DNA of 64,000 bases from Hemileia vastatrix (GCA_030280995.1 JASXTE010000017.1:12274498-12338497); one strand, 5' to 3'. Shown: positions 1 through 10,893, counted from the first letter of the stretch. Numbers and translations: made by a program. Notes: a model not told the origin generated them from the letters alone.

Positions 1-1230
1 TAATATGACTTCCACAGCATTATTCCCAACCATTTTATTTACTACAAAAGGTCCTACAAAGGGATCCTTTAATTTAACATTACCTTGTAAGTTAAAATGT
101 AGTGTTGATATGAGGACTTCATCTCCCTTTTTAAATTCAAATTCTTTATGAGATTTGTCCCACCTTTTCTTTTCATATTCAAATGCTTTTTGGATGCATT
201 CTTCTGCATGCTTTCTACACATTTGTTGCATATGAATAAAGGATTTAGTGCCAGGGTGTATATCTAACCTTGGGAGTTTATTTAAAAGATTTACTGGGGT
301 ATTTGGTACATATCCCAGCCAGAGTTCAAATGGTTTCTTCTCTGTTACAGAATGAGTTGTGCTGTTATAAGCAAATTCAAGGCCAGGAATTAATGTTACC
401 CAGTCATGTGTGAATTTCTCATTGTCTTTGTATTCTAATCCAAAGGCACAATATCTTCTGATCATGTCTTCAAGAGTTTGTATCATCCTCTCAGCCAGCC
501 CATCAGTTTGTGGATGGTGTGCTGTAGACAATTTTAATTGACAACCTGATACTTCCATCAAAGATGTCCAGAACTCTGAAGTAAATTTAGGGTCTCTGTC
601 AGAGATTATGGCTTTGGGGAACCCAGCAGTATTCATCATCTGAGTCCACCATAGTAATGCCAAGTCTTTTGCAGATACCTCCTTATGGGTAGGGATAAAC
701 TTACACATTTTTGTTAATCTATCCACTATTACCCAGCAAGAATTGAAACTTTCTTTTCCTGCTAATGGCAAGCCAGTTACAAAATCCATGTTTATAATTT
801 CCCATGGAGCTTTTGGCTGCTCTATTTGTTGTAACAACCCAGCTCTCTTCCCAGTTAATCTTTTAGATTTCTGACAAGAGTCACATGTTTCAATGTATTT
901 TTGTACATCCTCTTTCATGTTTATCCACCAGGCTGTATTTTTAACCCTGGTTAATGTTTTGTTAAAGTCAAAATGACCAGCTAAAATGTCATCATGACAA
1001 GTACTCAACATTAACTCTTTCATAGAAGGTGGTATTACTATTACATTGCTTAACTTTTTCCTGTAATATATATATCCATCTTCAATTGATAGTTTACCTT
1101 TTTCCAACGCATTTTTATACTTTGGAGGCAAGGTTTTAATTAATGCACTCATGGAGGCATTTGTTGGATCATTAAGAATGGTAGATAGTTTAGACAAATC
1201 TTTATCAGATGAATAATTTTCCAATATAGT
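1..1230 (-). pseudogene. Integrase part of element 1 Pol, separated by a stop codon
   Basis: The frame of the polyprotein continues after the TAA at 1231-1233 and stays open for 410 codons to the window edge. It encodes the end of the RNase H linker and the integrase. The HHCC zinc-binding module is present (CHDD...GHF, then CDSCQ), followed by the DDE core: Asp in NMDFVTG, Asp in ISDRDPKF, and Glu in TDGLAERM. The C-terminal domain begins near position 60 (FVGPFVV). Apart from the upstream stop I see no damage, so a single nonsense change, or programmed readthrough, is all that separates this from an intact Pol. Labelled pseudogene because no start or suppression signal was recognised. Confidence 0.85.
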
Positions 1231-4200
1231 TTACATAAACTCTTCTTCTAAATCCACTATATAAATCCCAAATATATGTATAACCTCATTTTCAGGTACA
1301 TAAGCTGGGTTGTCAGCATCATTTGGCAAAGGACTTCTGGATAATAAATCCACATTTGAATGCAATGTTCCTGCTCTGTGAGTGATTGTCATTCTTCCTC
1401 TGTACTCTTGTACAGCTAGTTGCCATCTAAACATGTGCCTATTAGGTGTTTTCATGTTTAGTAATGATTTTACTGCACTGCAATCTGTTATAAGTTCAAA
1501 CTTCTGGTCTTCCAGATAGTAATGAAGTTTCTCCAAAGCCCACACCACGGCTAAACATTCTAGCTGTGTGGCACCATACCTTAATTCTGTTTTTCTTAAG
1601 GTTCTGGATATATAACAGATAACTACTTCAGATAATTTTCCATTTATTATCTGTTTTTGCTGTAAAGCAGCACCCAAACCTATGAAACTTGCATCAGTGT
1701 ACAAGATAAAAGGTAGGGTGAAATCTGGCAGTCCCAATATTGGAGCTGACATTAAACATTCCTTTAATTTGTTAAAGGCGTGCTGTCTTTCATTATTCCA
1801 AATGAAAGCTTCATTCTTCCTGATTAATGTTGTTAAAGGGGCTGCAATGGATTGGTAATTTTTAATATATTGTCTATAATATCCACACATACCCAAAAAA
1901 CTTTGAACCTCTTTTACATTTTTAGGTATCCCAATGTTTTTAATTGCTGCCACTTTATTCTGGTCAACACAAATTTGTAATCCAGATACAACGTGTCCAA
2001 GTACTTTCAAGGATTGAAATCCAAACTTACATTTCTTTAATGCAATAGTCATATTAATTTCATCCATTTTTTGAAAGACTCTTTTCAGGTGAATTAAATG
2101 TTCATCATATGTTTTTGAAAACACTATGATGTCATCAATATAGACCAATAGCCATCCTTCAACCATTTCCTGATGAAAAACACTATCCATCAATTTTTGG
2201 AAGACTGAAGGGGCATTCTTTGGGCCAAATGGCATTCTCACATACTTATATATACCCATATGTGTGGTTATTAATAAGTAATTTTGAGAATCTCTTTCCA
2301 CAGGAATCTGGTGGTAACCCTTGTTCCCATCCAGACAGGAAATATATTTTGCTCCTTGTAAGGTAGCATGGATAGAAGCTATCCTTGGTAGAGGGTAAAT
2401 ATCATCTACTGTATATGTATTCAGAGCTCTATAATCACCACATAATCTTGCCTTATCTTTTTCATAAGAGATTAATACTGGTGAAATGACACAATACTTA
2501 GGTGTTGTGTCCACTTTTTCAACAATACCCATTTCCAACAACACTTTTATATTGTCTTCAATATCTTTCCTTTTTGCAGGAGATGCTGGGTAAGGTTTCT
2601 TTTTTAGGCTGCCAGGAATATTATCCAAATCACAGCTTAAATAGATTTTCATCTCATGGTCTTTGACCAATCCTAGTTCATTTGAGCCATGAGCAAATGC
2701 CATAGGATATGATTTAATCAATCTCAAAATATCTTCTTGTTCAATATTTGAGAGTTGAGGACTGAAAGAGGCCTTTTGGATTTCATTTTCCAATTCACCC
2801 ACTTCATTGGTGGTTCTTCCACCTTGCAGTTGTTCTTCTCTAGGAGAAATGGCATATACTGAATTTTCAGAACATATTTTGAATTTTCTTTTACCATTCA
2901 CCCCTATGGTGAAACAACTGTTTGCAGGATCTAGTTTAATGCCAAATTTTGTCAATAAATCATTGCCAATAATAAACCAATCACTACAATTATTATTATC
3001 CATTACTACAAATTCACAAACTGCTCTAACATATCCATTATTATATTTAAAGAATACAGCAGTTTTGTATTTGCCAATTGGATTTAATACTGAACCAAAA
3101 CCTCTCCAGTTCTTTGTCTGAACAGGTTCTAGTTTTTCCTGGTACTTACTATCAAGTTTCATTAATGCATTAAGTGAAACTACACTACCTGCAGCCCCAG
3201 TGTCAAGAATGGCATTCATTTCTTTCCCACATATGATAATAGGTGCTCTGATAGGTGTTATTTTGTAAGTATCATGAGATACATCTTTAATTATTTCAGC
3301 TTCCTCTATGGAAGTTAAAGATGTGTTTGTATGAGGTATAGCATCATTCAGGAACATTATATCCTGTTCTAATACAAATATCTCATTTTCATCATCACTG
3401 TAAGATATGTTACTCTTGCAATCCTCACTGGATTCCACATTCTCATCTTCATGATTACTAGGTTCAGAATTCTGTGAGGTTTCAATAACATTTATTCTTT
3501 TCTTACACGTGTGACCTTTAACCCAAGGTTCATTACATTTGTAACAAGTGTTATTTTCTTGTCTCTTAGGGACAAGGGGAGCTGAAGGTTTTTTCTTTTC
3601 CACTGGTAACTTACTTGTAGTAGGTTTTACCACGTCAACACTTTGTCTGTAATTACTATACTTGGTTTCATATTTGTGGTTTAATAATATCTCATTGCAT
3701 ATATTAATGAATCCAGAGGTGTCTCTGACAGTTTCAGTTCTAGCTACAATAATGTCTCTAACTGATATAGGCAACTTGTATATTATTTTTTCTTTCCACT
3801 CTTCATAATCCATTTTTGGATCCATAGCTTTCATGATTTTTATTAAATTCATTAAGAAGACCATGGGTTTATCTCCAGCATTTGGATTATATCTGGCCCT
3901 TTCATACAGTCTTTGTTGAGTGATTCTAAATTTTGGGCCACCAAATTGCCTTTCAATTAGTGCCTTCCATTCATTCCAGGAGTAATTAATTCCCTCACTC
4001 AATACAGATTCAAACCATAATAAGGCCACATCTGTAAATAAAGATATTAACTTTGAAGTAATTTCTTCATCAGGTAATTTGTATGAAAATTTTAGGTTAT
4101 CAATTCTTTGTATGAATTGTTGCCAATCAGATTTTGAATCCCCGTCAAAAGAAGGGTACTGATCTAACTTAGGCCAGTTCTTTTGGCTAGTTTTTGCTTC

Positions 4201-5628
4201 CCTAACCTGAGGAATATTGAGTAATTCACTTACTTTAGAAAGATGATCATTTATTTCATCTTTTACTGATTTTATATTCTCAGAGCCCATGACACTATGT
4301 TCATGTTCCATCATTGGTTTATCCTCAGAGTGTTTCATAAAAACTGGTACTCTTTCTACATAAGAGGTATTACCCTTTATTGTTTCAGTATTTTTCAAAA
4401 TGTTAGCTACTTCAATTTCTACCCTTTGTAACCTATCTTTTATTACAGGTACTTGAGTCAAAGTATCATTTACATTTGAAAAAGATAATTTTACACGTCC
4501 CTCTATGGTAGCCATAATATTCTGAGAGTGTTCTAATTTACTTTCTAAATTTCTAATCTCAGATTTTAATCTTTTATTCTCATTGATTAATTCATTATTT
4601 GAATTTTCAATAATTTTTAATTTATTGGCTGTGGTACTCAATGATTGTGTTAGTTGTAATAATACATTTTCTGTATTAATGTTTGACTCTTTTGAGAACT
4701 CTTCCAATTTTTCAATTCTCAATAATAATTTACTTATTATTTTTGATTCCATTGGATTCTCTTTTAAAAAATATTCTATTTTTTCTGTGTCCAATTCAGA
4801 AGACTCATTATCAGGGTCAAGATTTAATTCATTTGATTCCATTTTTATATTAATAGTATTTTCCTGGTGATCAATAAAACTATTTACATTGTCCTCATGT
4901 AAAGACAAGTTTAACATATTCTGTTCAAATGAATAATCCTTTAAATCCTTATCAATAATATCCAATATTTCCTTATCAATCTCATTACCTATAAGTAATT
5001 TATTTTCAGGTTGATATAATTGATCATAAGAAGTTGGATGACCTACCAAGGTCTTATCCCACTTCCCCTGCCTCTCCTTGCCTTTCCCCTGTAAGGGTGA
5101 CTGCTGGAGCCCTGCTGTTGAGGATTGTTGTAGTTTTGGGCGTACCAATCCCATTTCCATTTGCTTACAGTAATTTTTTGGTCCTCCTCTTGGGCTGGAG
5201 GTGTTGCTATGGAATTGTTGGGTGCCACTGTTGGTGGTTGAGTCTTTATGTCCACTAGAGCTTGGTTGACCTCTATGAAACCTTGAGCTGCTCTCTTTTC
5301 CAGATTGTTGATCTGGTCCACTATATTGTTGACTCTTATTGTCAAGGTGTTCAGTAGGGTGGATAGGGAGTGAACTTGTTCTTGTAAAGTATTTTTTGTT
5401 TTCTTTATTGAAACCTGCTTTAAAAGCTTTTCCCTTTCCTCCAGAGACATTGACGGAGTGTTGTTGATTATGGGAGAGTCCTGGCCCTCCATTTGAATGT
5501 CCTGTAACAGGTCTTTCAGCTCTAGGTCTTAAGTTATAAGGTTTTACCTTATTACTTACAATGTCATTGTTGTCACACATTTTTACGTGGAATTTAAAGA
5601 ATTGAAAGTTTAGATATGAAAACTTCAA
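1231..5628 (-). CDS. Gag-Pol polyprotein, element 1 (Gag, zinc knuckle, protease, RT, RNase H)
   Basis: One frame of 1465 codons makes Gag and Pol as a single polyprotein for reverse transcription in a virus-like particle. The first ATG is at 5628, but the ATG at 5580 (protein start MCDNN) fits the related element better. Visible parts: a low-complexity basic N-terminus, coiled coil (about 290-420), Gag capsid-like region (about 480-640), a CX2CX7HXC zinc knuckle (about 695), an aspartic protease with DTGA (about 805), RT with YIDD (about 1163), and RNase H starting YTDAS (about 1310-1430). There is no gag/pol frameshift. A TAA at 1231-1233 replaces what is a Gln codon in element 2, cutting off the integrase. 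A second ORF lies inside the gag part at 5043-5492. Confidence 0.92.
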   Translation of the reverse strand: MKFSYLNFQFFKFHVKMCDNNDIVSNKVKPYNLRPRAERPVTGHSNGGPGLSHNQQHSVNVSGGKGKAFKAGFNKENKKYFTRTSSLPIHPTEHLDNKSQQYSGPDQQSGKESSSRFHRGQPSSSGHKDSTTNSGTQQFHSNTSSPRGGPKNYCKQMEMGLVRPKLQQSSTAGLQQSPLQGKGKERQGKWDKTLVGHPTSYDQLYQPENKLLIGNEIDKEILDIIDKDLKDYSFEQNMLNLSLHEDNVNSFIDHQENTINIKMESNELNLDPDNESSELDTEKIEYFLKENPMESKIISKLLLRIEKLEEFSKESNINTENVLLQLTQSLSTTANKLKIIENSNNELINENKRLKSEIRNLESKLEHSQNIMATIEGRVKLSFSNVNDTLTQVPVIKDRLQRVEIEVANILKNTETIKGNTSYVERVPVFMKHSEDKPMMEHEHSVMGSENIKSVKDEINDHLSKVSELLNIPQVREAKTSQKNWPKLDQYPSFDGDSKSDWQQFIQRIDNLKFSYKLPDEEITSKLISLFTDVALLWFESVLSEGINYSWNEWKALIERQFGGPKFRITQQRLYERARYNPNAGDKPMVFLMNLIKIMKAMDPKMDYEEWKEKIIYKLPISVRDIIVARTETVRDTSGFINICNEILLNHKYETKYSNYRQSVDVVKPTTSKLPVEKKKPSAPLVPKRQENNTCYKCNEPWVKGHTCKKRINVIETSQNSEPSNHEDENVESSEDCKSNISYSDDENEIFVLEQDIMFLNDAIPHTNTSLTSIEEAEIIKDVSHDTYKITPIRAPIIICGKEMNAILDTGAAGSVVSLNALMKLDSKYQEKLEPVQTKNWRGFGSVLNPIGKYKTAVFFKYNNGYVRAVCEFVVMDNNNCSDWFIIGNDLLTKFGIKLDPANSCFTIGVNGKRKFKICSENSVYAISPREEQLQGGRTTNEVGELENEIQKASFSPQLSNIEQEDILRLIKSYPMAFAHGSNELGLVKDHEMKIYLSCDLDNIPGSLKKKPYPASPAKRKDIEDNIKVLLEMGIVEKVDTTPKYCVISPVLISYEKDKARLCGDYRALNTYTVDDIYPLPRIASIHATLQGAKYISCLDGNKGYHQIPVERDSQNYLLITTHMGIYKYVRMPFGPKNAPSVFQKLMDSVFHQEMVEGWLLVYIDDIIVFSKTYDEHLIHLKRVFQKMDEINMTIALKKCKFGFQSLKVLGHVVSGLQICVDQNKVAAIKNIGIPKNVKEVQSFLGMCGYYRQYIKNYQSIAAPLTTLIRKNEAFIWNNERQHAFNKLKECLMSAPILGLPDFTLPFILYTDASFIGLGAALQQKQIINGKLSEVVICYISRTLRKTELRYGATQLECLAVVWALEKLHYYLEDQKFELITDCSAVKSLLNMKTPNRHMFRWQLAVQEYRGRMTITHRAGTLHSNVDLLSRSPLPNDADNPAYVPENEVIHIFGIYIVDLEEEFM
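5043..5492 (-). CDS. Conserved ORF nested in gag of element 1, +1 frame (149 codons)
   Basis: This ORF lies wholly inside the N-terminal gag region in the +1 frame and starts 88 nt after the probable gag ATG (5580). The product has a heptad-rich, probably coiled-coil N-terminal half, then a VSKWKWDW motif, a HPYRG motif followed by a basic run, and ends in Arg-Pro-Trp. Element 2 has an ORF in the same relative frame and place (30432-30992) with VSKWQWDW, HPYQG, a basic run and Lys-Pro-Trp. Codons for the shared residues differ mainly at synonymous positions of this frame (GAT/GAC, CCT/CCC, TAC/TAT), while the gag frame changes its amino acids. That indicates selection on this frame. Function unknown; a small basic accessory protein made by leaky scanning is a guess. 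Confidence 0.6.
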   Translation of the reverse strand: MEGQDSPIINNTPSMSLEEREKLLKQVSIKKTKNTLQEQVHSLSTLLNTLTIRVNNIVDQINNLEKRAAQGFIEVNQALVDIKTQPPTVAPNNSIATPPAQEEDQKITVSKWKWDWYAQNYNNPQQQGSSSHPYRGKARRGRGSGIRPW

Positions 5629-6233
5629 AAAGGAGTTTTATCAGTATTTATCAATACCACTGAAGACAATTTTATTGCTTACTTATTGGTATGAAGTGAA
5701 TATTTTAAGTGCCAAAAGTCAAATATGCTTTTATGTGGTCACTTGATTTAACTGGTCTACAATATGTAGCCGTGTTTTTATATTCAAAAGGAAACAACTG
5801 TCAGTATGATTCTTTCTCAATATTTAATGAATTTTACAAACCAATAAAAGAAAAGATTAAGAGTCCTGTTAAAAGGAAACAATTAATCAGTTTAATTGGT
5901 TTATTATCTGCAAAGATCACAAATTTAATTGGTCTATTGACAGACTCCCACTAAGAACAATTATATGTTAAATTAGTGGTAAAAATTTTATCTGCAAAGA
6001 TCTCAAATTTAATTGGTCTATTGACAGACCCACTAATAACAATTATAAGTTAAATTAGTGGTAAAATTGTTGATTCAATATCACAATTTTATAATATAAC
6101 AGGGCTTCTTTTTCTGAAATCACTATATAAGTGACCCCAACCTGTTGTAATTATCCAAATATTTCTATAGGGATATTATTTACGTGCACCTTCTTTTGAA
6201 AATTTCACTTACAGGATTATAACAGAATTCTTG
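5629..6233 (-). other. 5' leader of element 1, with a tandem duplication
   Basis: Untranslated region between the primer-binding site and gag. No credible gene is seen. An 84-bp segment is tandemly duplicated: copy 1 at 5904-5987 and copy 2 at about 5988-6070 differ by only a few bases. Duplicated leader blocks in retroelements can carry RNA packaging or dimerisation signals, but nothing here proves that. Confidence 0.6.
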
Positions 6234-6249
6234 AGGAAAGGTCCCCAAT
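6234..6249 (-). promoter_or_regulatory. Primer-binding site region, element 1
   Basis: In element orientation the LTR ends CTGACA and is followed by ATTGGGGACCTT. Element 2 has ATTGGGGGCCTT at the same place. The TGGGG start, two bases after the LTR, fits complementarity to a tRNA CCA end. The priming tRNA was not identified; Tf1-like self-priming is an alternative. Confidence 0.55.
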
Positions 6250-7749
6250 TGTCAGGCTAAGGTCAAGTATAAGGACGTGAACTAGCTTGAATAGTCAGTT
6301 GTCTAGAAGATTTTAATGGTCCTATATGAATACTGCAGTTCTAATCCACTAAGTTATAAAATATAATCAAATATAGAAGTTTCAGTAATATAATTCTCAC
6401 TATTCTTATATATGGCTTACAATCTTTATAGTTGGTAGAAAAATAGATTATCTAAATTCAGATACTATTCAAAAGTCTTATAAAAGTACTAATTGATATG
6501 TATTGTAATTGGTTTGGTTATATTGATTGAATTGTAATGATAAAGAATGAAGAAATACAACCCAAAAACCTCCTCCTTTTATACACACTGAGTTCCCCAA
6601 TGATTCCCTTGATGTACCACCCAATACACAGTTAATCACGCCTTTAAACAACTAATAGACATTCCCATCAACATTCCCAGTGACCCATGACATAATTAGA
6701 AGAATAATAACCGCCAAAATCCTGAAATAATAAGGGAAATCCATCAAAATTAAAGAAAAAGACAAAAAGAGAGTATATGCGTATAAAACAATAATATTAA
6801 GGACTAAAGGAGACTTTTTAAGGTTAATAATAGCTTAATAATAAGGGGGATTTACTGTAGAAATAATGAGGCTAATCCTGACATTATACTACGTGAAATT
6901 CCCATTCAAAAATAACCAAAATTGACTGAGAAACCACCCAAAAACTTAAAAAAGAGCGTGAGATGTGGGGTAACTACATGCAGTTCTTGGCAGGCGCTTG
7001 CACGGGTAAATCCTTGACTAAAATTAGGCGAATTTAAGCGTGGTGATGAAATAAAGTTCCAAGAGTGAGGTTATTAATGAAATTAGTGCATATAAACAGG
7101 GTCAATGCATTATTAATTAAGCTAGGACACTAAATAAGCGCCTGTCGCCTATTTTAGTGTGTTTCCCCACAGTGGGCGTAGAATGTGGGGTAATTATAGT
7201 GTGAAAAAGCTAACTTTGCTAAAAATGAAGCTATTCACACGGAAAAAAGCAGGCAGTATGTGGCCAGTACACAGAAGCCATTTCTGGCATAAAAAACACC
7301 AAATTTGAAAAGTGTTATTTTTATGCATTTAAATAGCCAAATCAATAGTTCTAAATGAGCCCAATTGATCTGTCAAAGCGCAATTTTGATATTCTCAATT
7401 TTATAGCGCATATAGTCAACTTTTAAGTGAAATAAAGCGCATTTCTTGTTTTTTGCATAAAACTATGAATATAACAGCTTTAAGTGTACTTAAAAATTAT
7501 GCAGCCTTATACTTAAGGTTCTTAAGATTACCCTAACATATTCCAACTTAATATTAAGTACATAAGACCTATAAAAGGTGGATATATGCGTGTATATAAG
7601 GTGTTATAATGGCATTTTTTGTGTATTATCATAATTTTACTTATGTATACTATTTGTGTACTCTTATTTATTTTTCCCATGTATAGTTCATGTGTTTAAC
7701 ATAACTTATAAGTACTTTTTACTCAGTCCTGGAGATATACAGGCTGACA
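6250..7749 (-). repeat. 5' LTR of element 1
   Basis: The 1500-bp LTR starts TGTCAGCCTG (at 7749, element orientation) and ends TAGCCTGACA (at 6250), giving inverted TGTCAG/CTGACA termini. A TATA-type box, GTATAAAAGG, lies on the minus strand at about 6577-6583. The other LTR is outside the window, so boundaries come from the termini and from comparison with elements 2 and 3. Sequence to the right (7750 on) is unrelated. Confidence 0.75.
6577..6583 (-). promoter_or_regulatory. Probable TATA box of the element 1 LTR
   Basis: TATAAAA on the minus strand inside the LTR, upstream of gag. The LTRs of elements 2 and 3 have CCTATAAAAGG in the comparable place. Confidence 0.5.
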
Positions 7750-8496
7750 CAAACTAAATAAAATTAAAAAAATTAAAAAAAATCATAAAAATCATAAAAA
7801 TCACAAAAATCAAAAAAAATCAAAAACAAAAACAAAAACAAAAACAAAAAGAAAAACAAAAATTAAAAAAAAATATATATATAATTAAAAAATTACAAAA
7901 AATCTAAATTTCAAAAAATTAAAAACTTAAATCTAAAATCTAAAATCTAAAGAAGCATAGTTTGAGTAAAAAAATTGAAATAATCTTTATCTTTGCATAA
8001 ATAGTAACAAGCTGATGTGTATGATCAGACAGATTAATCATTAAATTTTTCTTTGATTAAGTTCCCTCAGCAGAGCTCCCCAGGAAGGGAGATGCATAGG
8101 AAATTCAGCTTCCTTTATAGCAGTGTCAAAGTTTGTATATAATTTTTCTTTCCTTACCATTTATCTTCTTCACACCTACTGCATCATATTGAAATCAAAA
8201 AATAAATTATGCAAAAAAAATTTATTTAATAAATAAATATACTTACTACTTCACCCTGAAAAAAGAGACTAATTAGAAACTTCCTTAAAAATGAACAAGG
8301 TAAAATTCAAAGGAGAAACTCATAAGTTAATAAATGGCTAGGAGTATAAGAGATGAATAATAGTGACAAAAGAATTTAATAAAATAAGAAAACTAATAAA
8401 AGTAAAAGTGATAATTTTGTAAAAAAAAAAAGAAAATAATAACTGATATTTATATTTTCTTTCAAATTTGTCTTTGGATTGCATGCCTCACCTCAA
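7750..8496. other. AT-rich stretch without a gene
   Basis: Positions 7757-7990 are A-rich low-complexity DNA (degenerate AAATC and AAAAAC runs). The remainder is unremarkable AT-rich sequence ending at the stop codon of transposase Q. No ORF, RNA gene or terminal repeat could be supported. Confidence 0.6.
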
Positions 8497-8945
8497 CTAG
8501 TTGTATATTTTTAAATACTCCATGAATTGGAGATGAAGTGGAGCATTCAGTAATGTAAAATTTATTTCTTCATATCTTGATTAGGGGGTTTCAGTTCTGG
8601 AAAATCCTCACTTAACTTAAGTGCAGATTTAAAACCAAATCAACACTTAAATTTTGCAAAAAAGTTACTTACTTCAAAAATGTGTGTCAGTTATGACCTC
8701 AAATCAGCACTTTTTTCCCAATTTTTCTTTCACAACCACATTTTTGAAACATAATACCTTTCTTGCCACCCCATCCCTGTCACATGAAACACCCAGACCC
8801 TTATCCCCTCATCAATCCTTAGCCCAAACTCCTCACTGAGATTTGAAACAATTTATTGCAACATTTTAACCAGGCATGTTTTTTTCCTTCTTTTTGTATA
8901 TTTTCAGCCTCTTAATCTCTTTTATTGTAAAGTACCAGTTTCATA

Positions 8946-10090
8946 ATGCCTCCCAGAAAATCCAACTCTGAAAAGGCAACTTGAAAAAATGCTACATCAC
9001 AAATGTCTTCCTGTAATGCCAGCCTCTCATTGGAGAAATCAAAGTCTGGACAGCTAAAAAAGGAAGAGTATCTCATAATCATCAACTTCCTCAATATTAA
9101 ATCAAACTATTATGGATGTTTTGGATGTGAGAAGTTAACCAAAAATGGATGTCCCCCTTCATCAAAGGTCAATGGCTTCTTTTTAATGGAAAATCAAGTA
9201 AAAAAGAAAATAAATGGGAGAATTGACATCAATTCTAAGCAAATGAAGGAGTGGTTCAAAAGTTATCAATCCAAATATAAAAAGGCTCATTTTTCTGCCA
9301 CTTCCACTGGCTTTGGTATTGATGATGATGATTTGGAGATTGGAATTACAAATGTTTCTGAAAAGCTCAATTTCATGTGTCCTTTCTATGAGGAAATGGA
9401 TAATCTTTTTGGTTCCTGAGTTGATGTCAACCCTTGGTTTATACAAAATAATACTAAAAATACACCCTCTGGATCTCAACAAGCCAATAATTCTCCCAAC
9501 ACTACTGAAACTCAAGAACATCAATCTTCTCCAACTTTTAACCATAGTTCACCTTAAGATGATCCTAACAATCAAGCAGAACAATTATTTTGGAATATAT
9601 CTGAGTCATCAGAGCCCCATAATTTTAATGTAATTTTACCTACTCTTTTCTCTTAAATTTTTTGATAAATTGATCATTCTTTCTTTTCTAGTATCCTCCT
9701 ACTTGAACTTAAATTTTCAAAAAGAATAATGTTTCCAGAAATGACTATCCTGCATTGCAAGCTGCTTTAGATGAACTTCCTTAAACCTCTATATCAGACT
9801 TCAAACTAAAGCATTGGGCTTATTTTTCAATGAAGTTAAACCATCTTTTAAAATGTGGTAATACTTCAACCACCTCTTTGTCCTCCCTTGAAAATTATAT
9901 TGATAAAATAGATATAAGCAAGATTTGGTCACTATATATCTTTTTAAAGACTGTAAATTTCAAAGAGAAATGGCTAGTTGTGAATTGGAAAAACAAGAAA
10001 GTTTTTATTAAAGAAATCATTAAAGAATGTATAAAAAATTTCCAATCTTATGAGGACATTGAAAATTACATGACTTTTCTAATTGATTAA
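8946..10090 (+). pseudogene. Myb/SANT-like transposon accessory protein, H1 copy
   Basis: This is the probable DNA-binding partner of the transposase; PIF/Harbinger elements typically carry a Myb-like second gene. The reading starts MPPRKSN at 8946 and contains the fungal Myb/SANT-like block (DYLIII-type helix, then KSYQSKYKKA and TGFG) up to NLFGS at 9417. The C-terminal exon (9830-10090) begins MKLNHLLKCGNTST and ends in a Lys/Glu-rich helical tail. Breaks: TGA at 8979-8981, TGA at 9417-9419, TAA in the following exon, and no clear intron boundaries. H2 (54173-55486) and H3 (43665-44919) are homologous. Product role is inferred from family context. Confidence 0.65.
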
Positions 10091-10811
10091 TTTTTTATTT
10101 GATAAATGGTTGGGGATTTACTTTAATAATTACTTTTAATCTTATCAAAAATATTTATATCATGAGATTCTGATAACACCATTTGTCCTTACTTGAATCT
10201 AAAATTTTGTACTTTTGGAATTTCAGATAGTAAAGTAATACTGACATCTGTGCAAAAATCCTTATTTCCAACATGATTTTATCACATCACCACCAATTTT
10301 CATTTCTAAATAATGCTAAGTCAACAAAATTCTATATCTGTTTGAAAAATTTGGAAATACCCTCTTCTGAATTTTATTGAGGAAAGAGGTGGGTATCACC
10401 AAATTTTTATAATTCATCAATTTTTCATGTCAGGTTTGAAAAATTGGCAATACCCTCTCCTGCATTTTATTTAATTAATGGGTGAAAATCACCAAAATTT
10501 AATATAATTCCATAAATTAATAAATAACTAAATAAAATAAATAAAATTTACTAGTTTTAAAGTAATGACAATTCATCAAGCCAAAATGCAAATCAATTCT
10601 AGAACTTAAGTTTGGGACTTTCCATAGGTATAGGCTAGATTTACCCCATGAAATAATTTAATTTTTTCATGATTACCTTTTATACAACACAAAGTCATTG
10701 GCTCATTACTTTAGTTTAGTAAATAGAAATATCAGATTTATTTATTAAAAATTTATGAAAGAATAAAAAATATTACAAGGCTTTACAAATCCCCAAACTT
10801 TTTTTATCTAC
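10091..10811. other. H1 intergenic region between convergent genes, with tandem units and a conserved block
   Basis: Between the 3' ends of the Myb/SANT gene and the TET relic there are two copies of a roughly 95-bp unit (about 10320-10500) containing CCTGCATTTTATT and GGGTGAAAATCACC-type motifs. The same unit is repeated four to five times in H3 (45090-45500). Next comes a block at 10610-10700 (GGGACTTTCC, TATAGGCTAGA) that is shared by all three H elements. No coding sequence is supported. Confidence 0.55.
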
Positions 10812-10893
10812 CTAAAGGTTTGTAAATTTATTAATTTTACCTTCTTTTTTTACCTTGTTGATTTTTTGGTCAAACTTTTGACTGATCTGAAAG
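10812..10893 (-). pseudogene. 3' relic of the TET/JBP-like oxygenase gene, H1 copy
   Basis: Only about the last 27 codons can be read: FQISQKF, a Lys-rich tail, and TAG at 10812-10814. The same tail ends the oxygenase in H3 and H2. The catalytic domain is gone or unrecognisable; homologous but scrambled sequence continues to about 11700. Confidence 0.6.

Larger units (their letters stand above)
1..7749 (-). mobile_element. Ty3/gypsy chromovirus-type LTR retrotransposon, element 1 (3' end outside window)
   Basis: The element reads right to left: 5' LTR (6250-7749), primer-binding region, leader, gag-pol, and integrase running off the left edge. Domain order is Gag, zinc knuckle, protease, RT, RNase H, integrase, which is the Ty3/gypsy order. 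The LTR starts TGTCAGCC and ends CTGACA in element orientation. The 3' LTR, the chromodomain and the target duplication lie beyond position 1, so completeness cannot be judged. One in-frame stop (1231-1233) separates RNase H from integrase. Of the three Ty3 copies here it is the least degraded. The classification is secure; assignment to the Tf1/sushi-like chromoviruses is inferred from its relatives at 24284-32978 and 57794-59928, which do show a chromodomain. Confidence 0.93.

Noticed and set aside
2807..3121. Plus-strand ORF of 104 codons opposite gag-pol, and similar antisense ORFs over elements 1-3
   Set aside because: They lie antisense to well-supported Pol domains, are not shared between the elements, and have no motif of their own.
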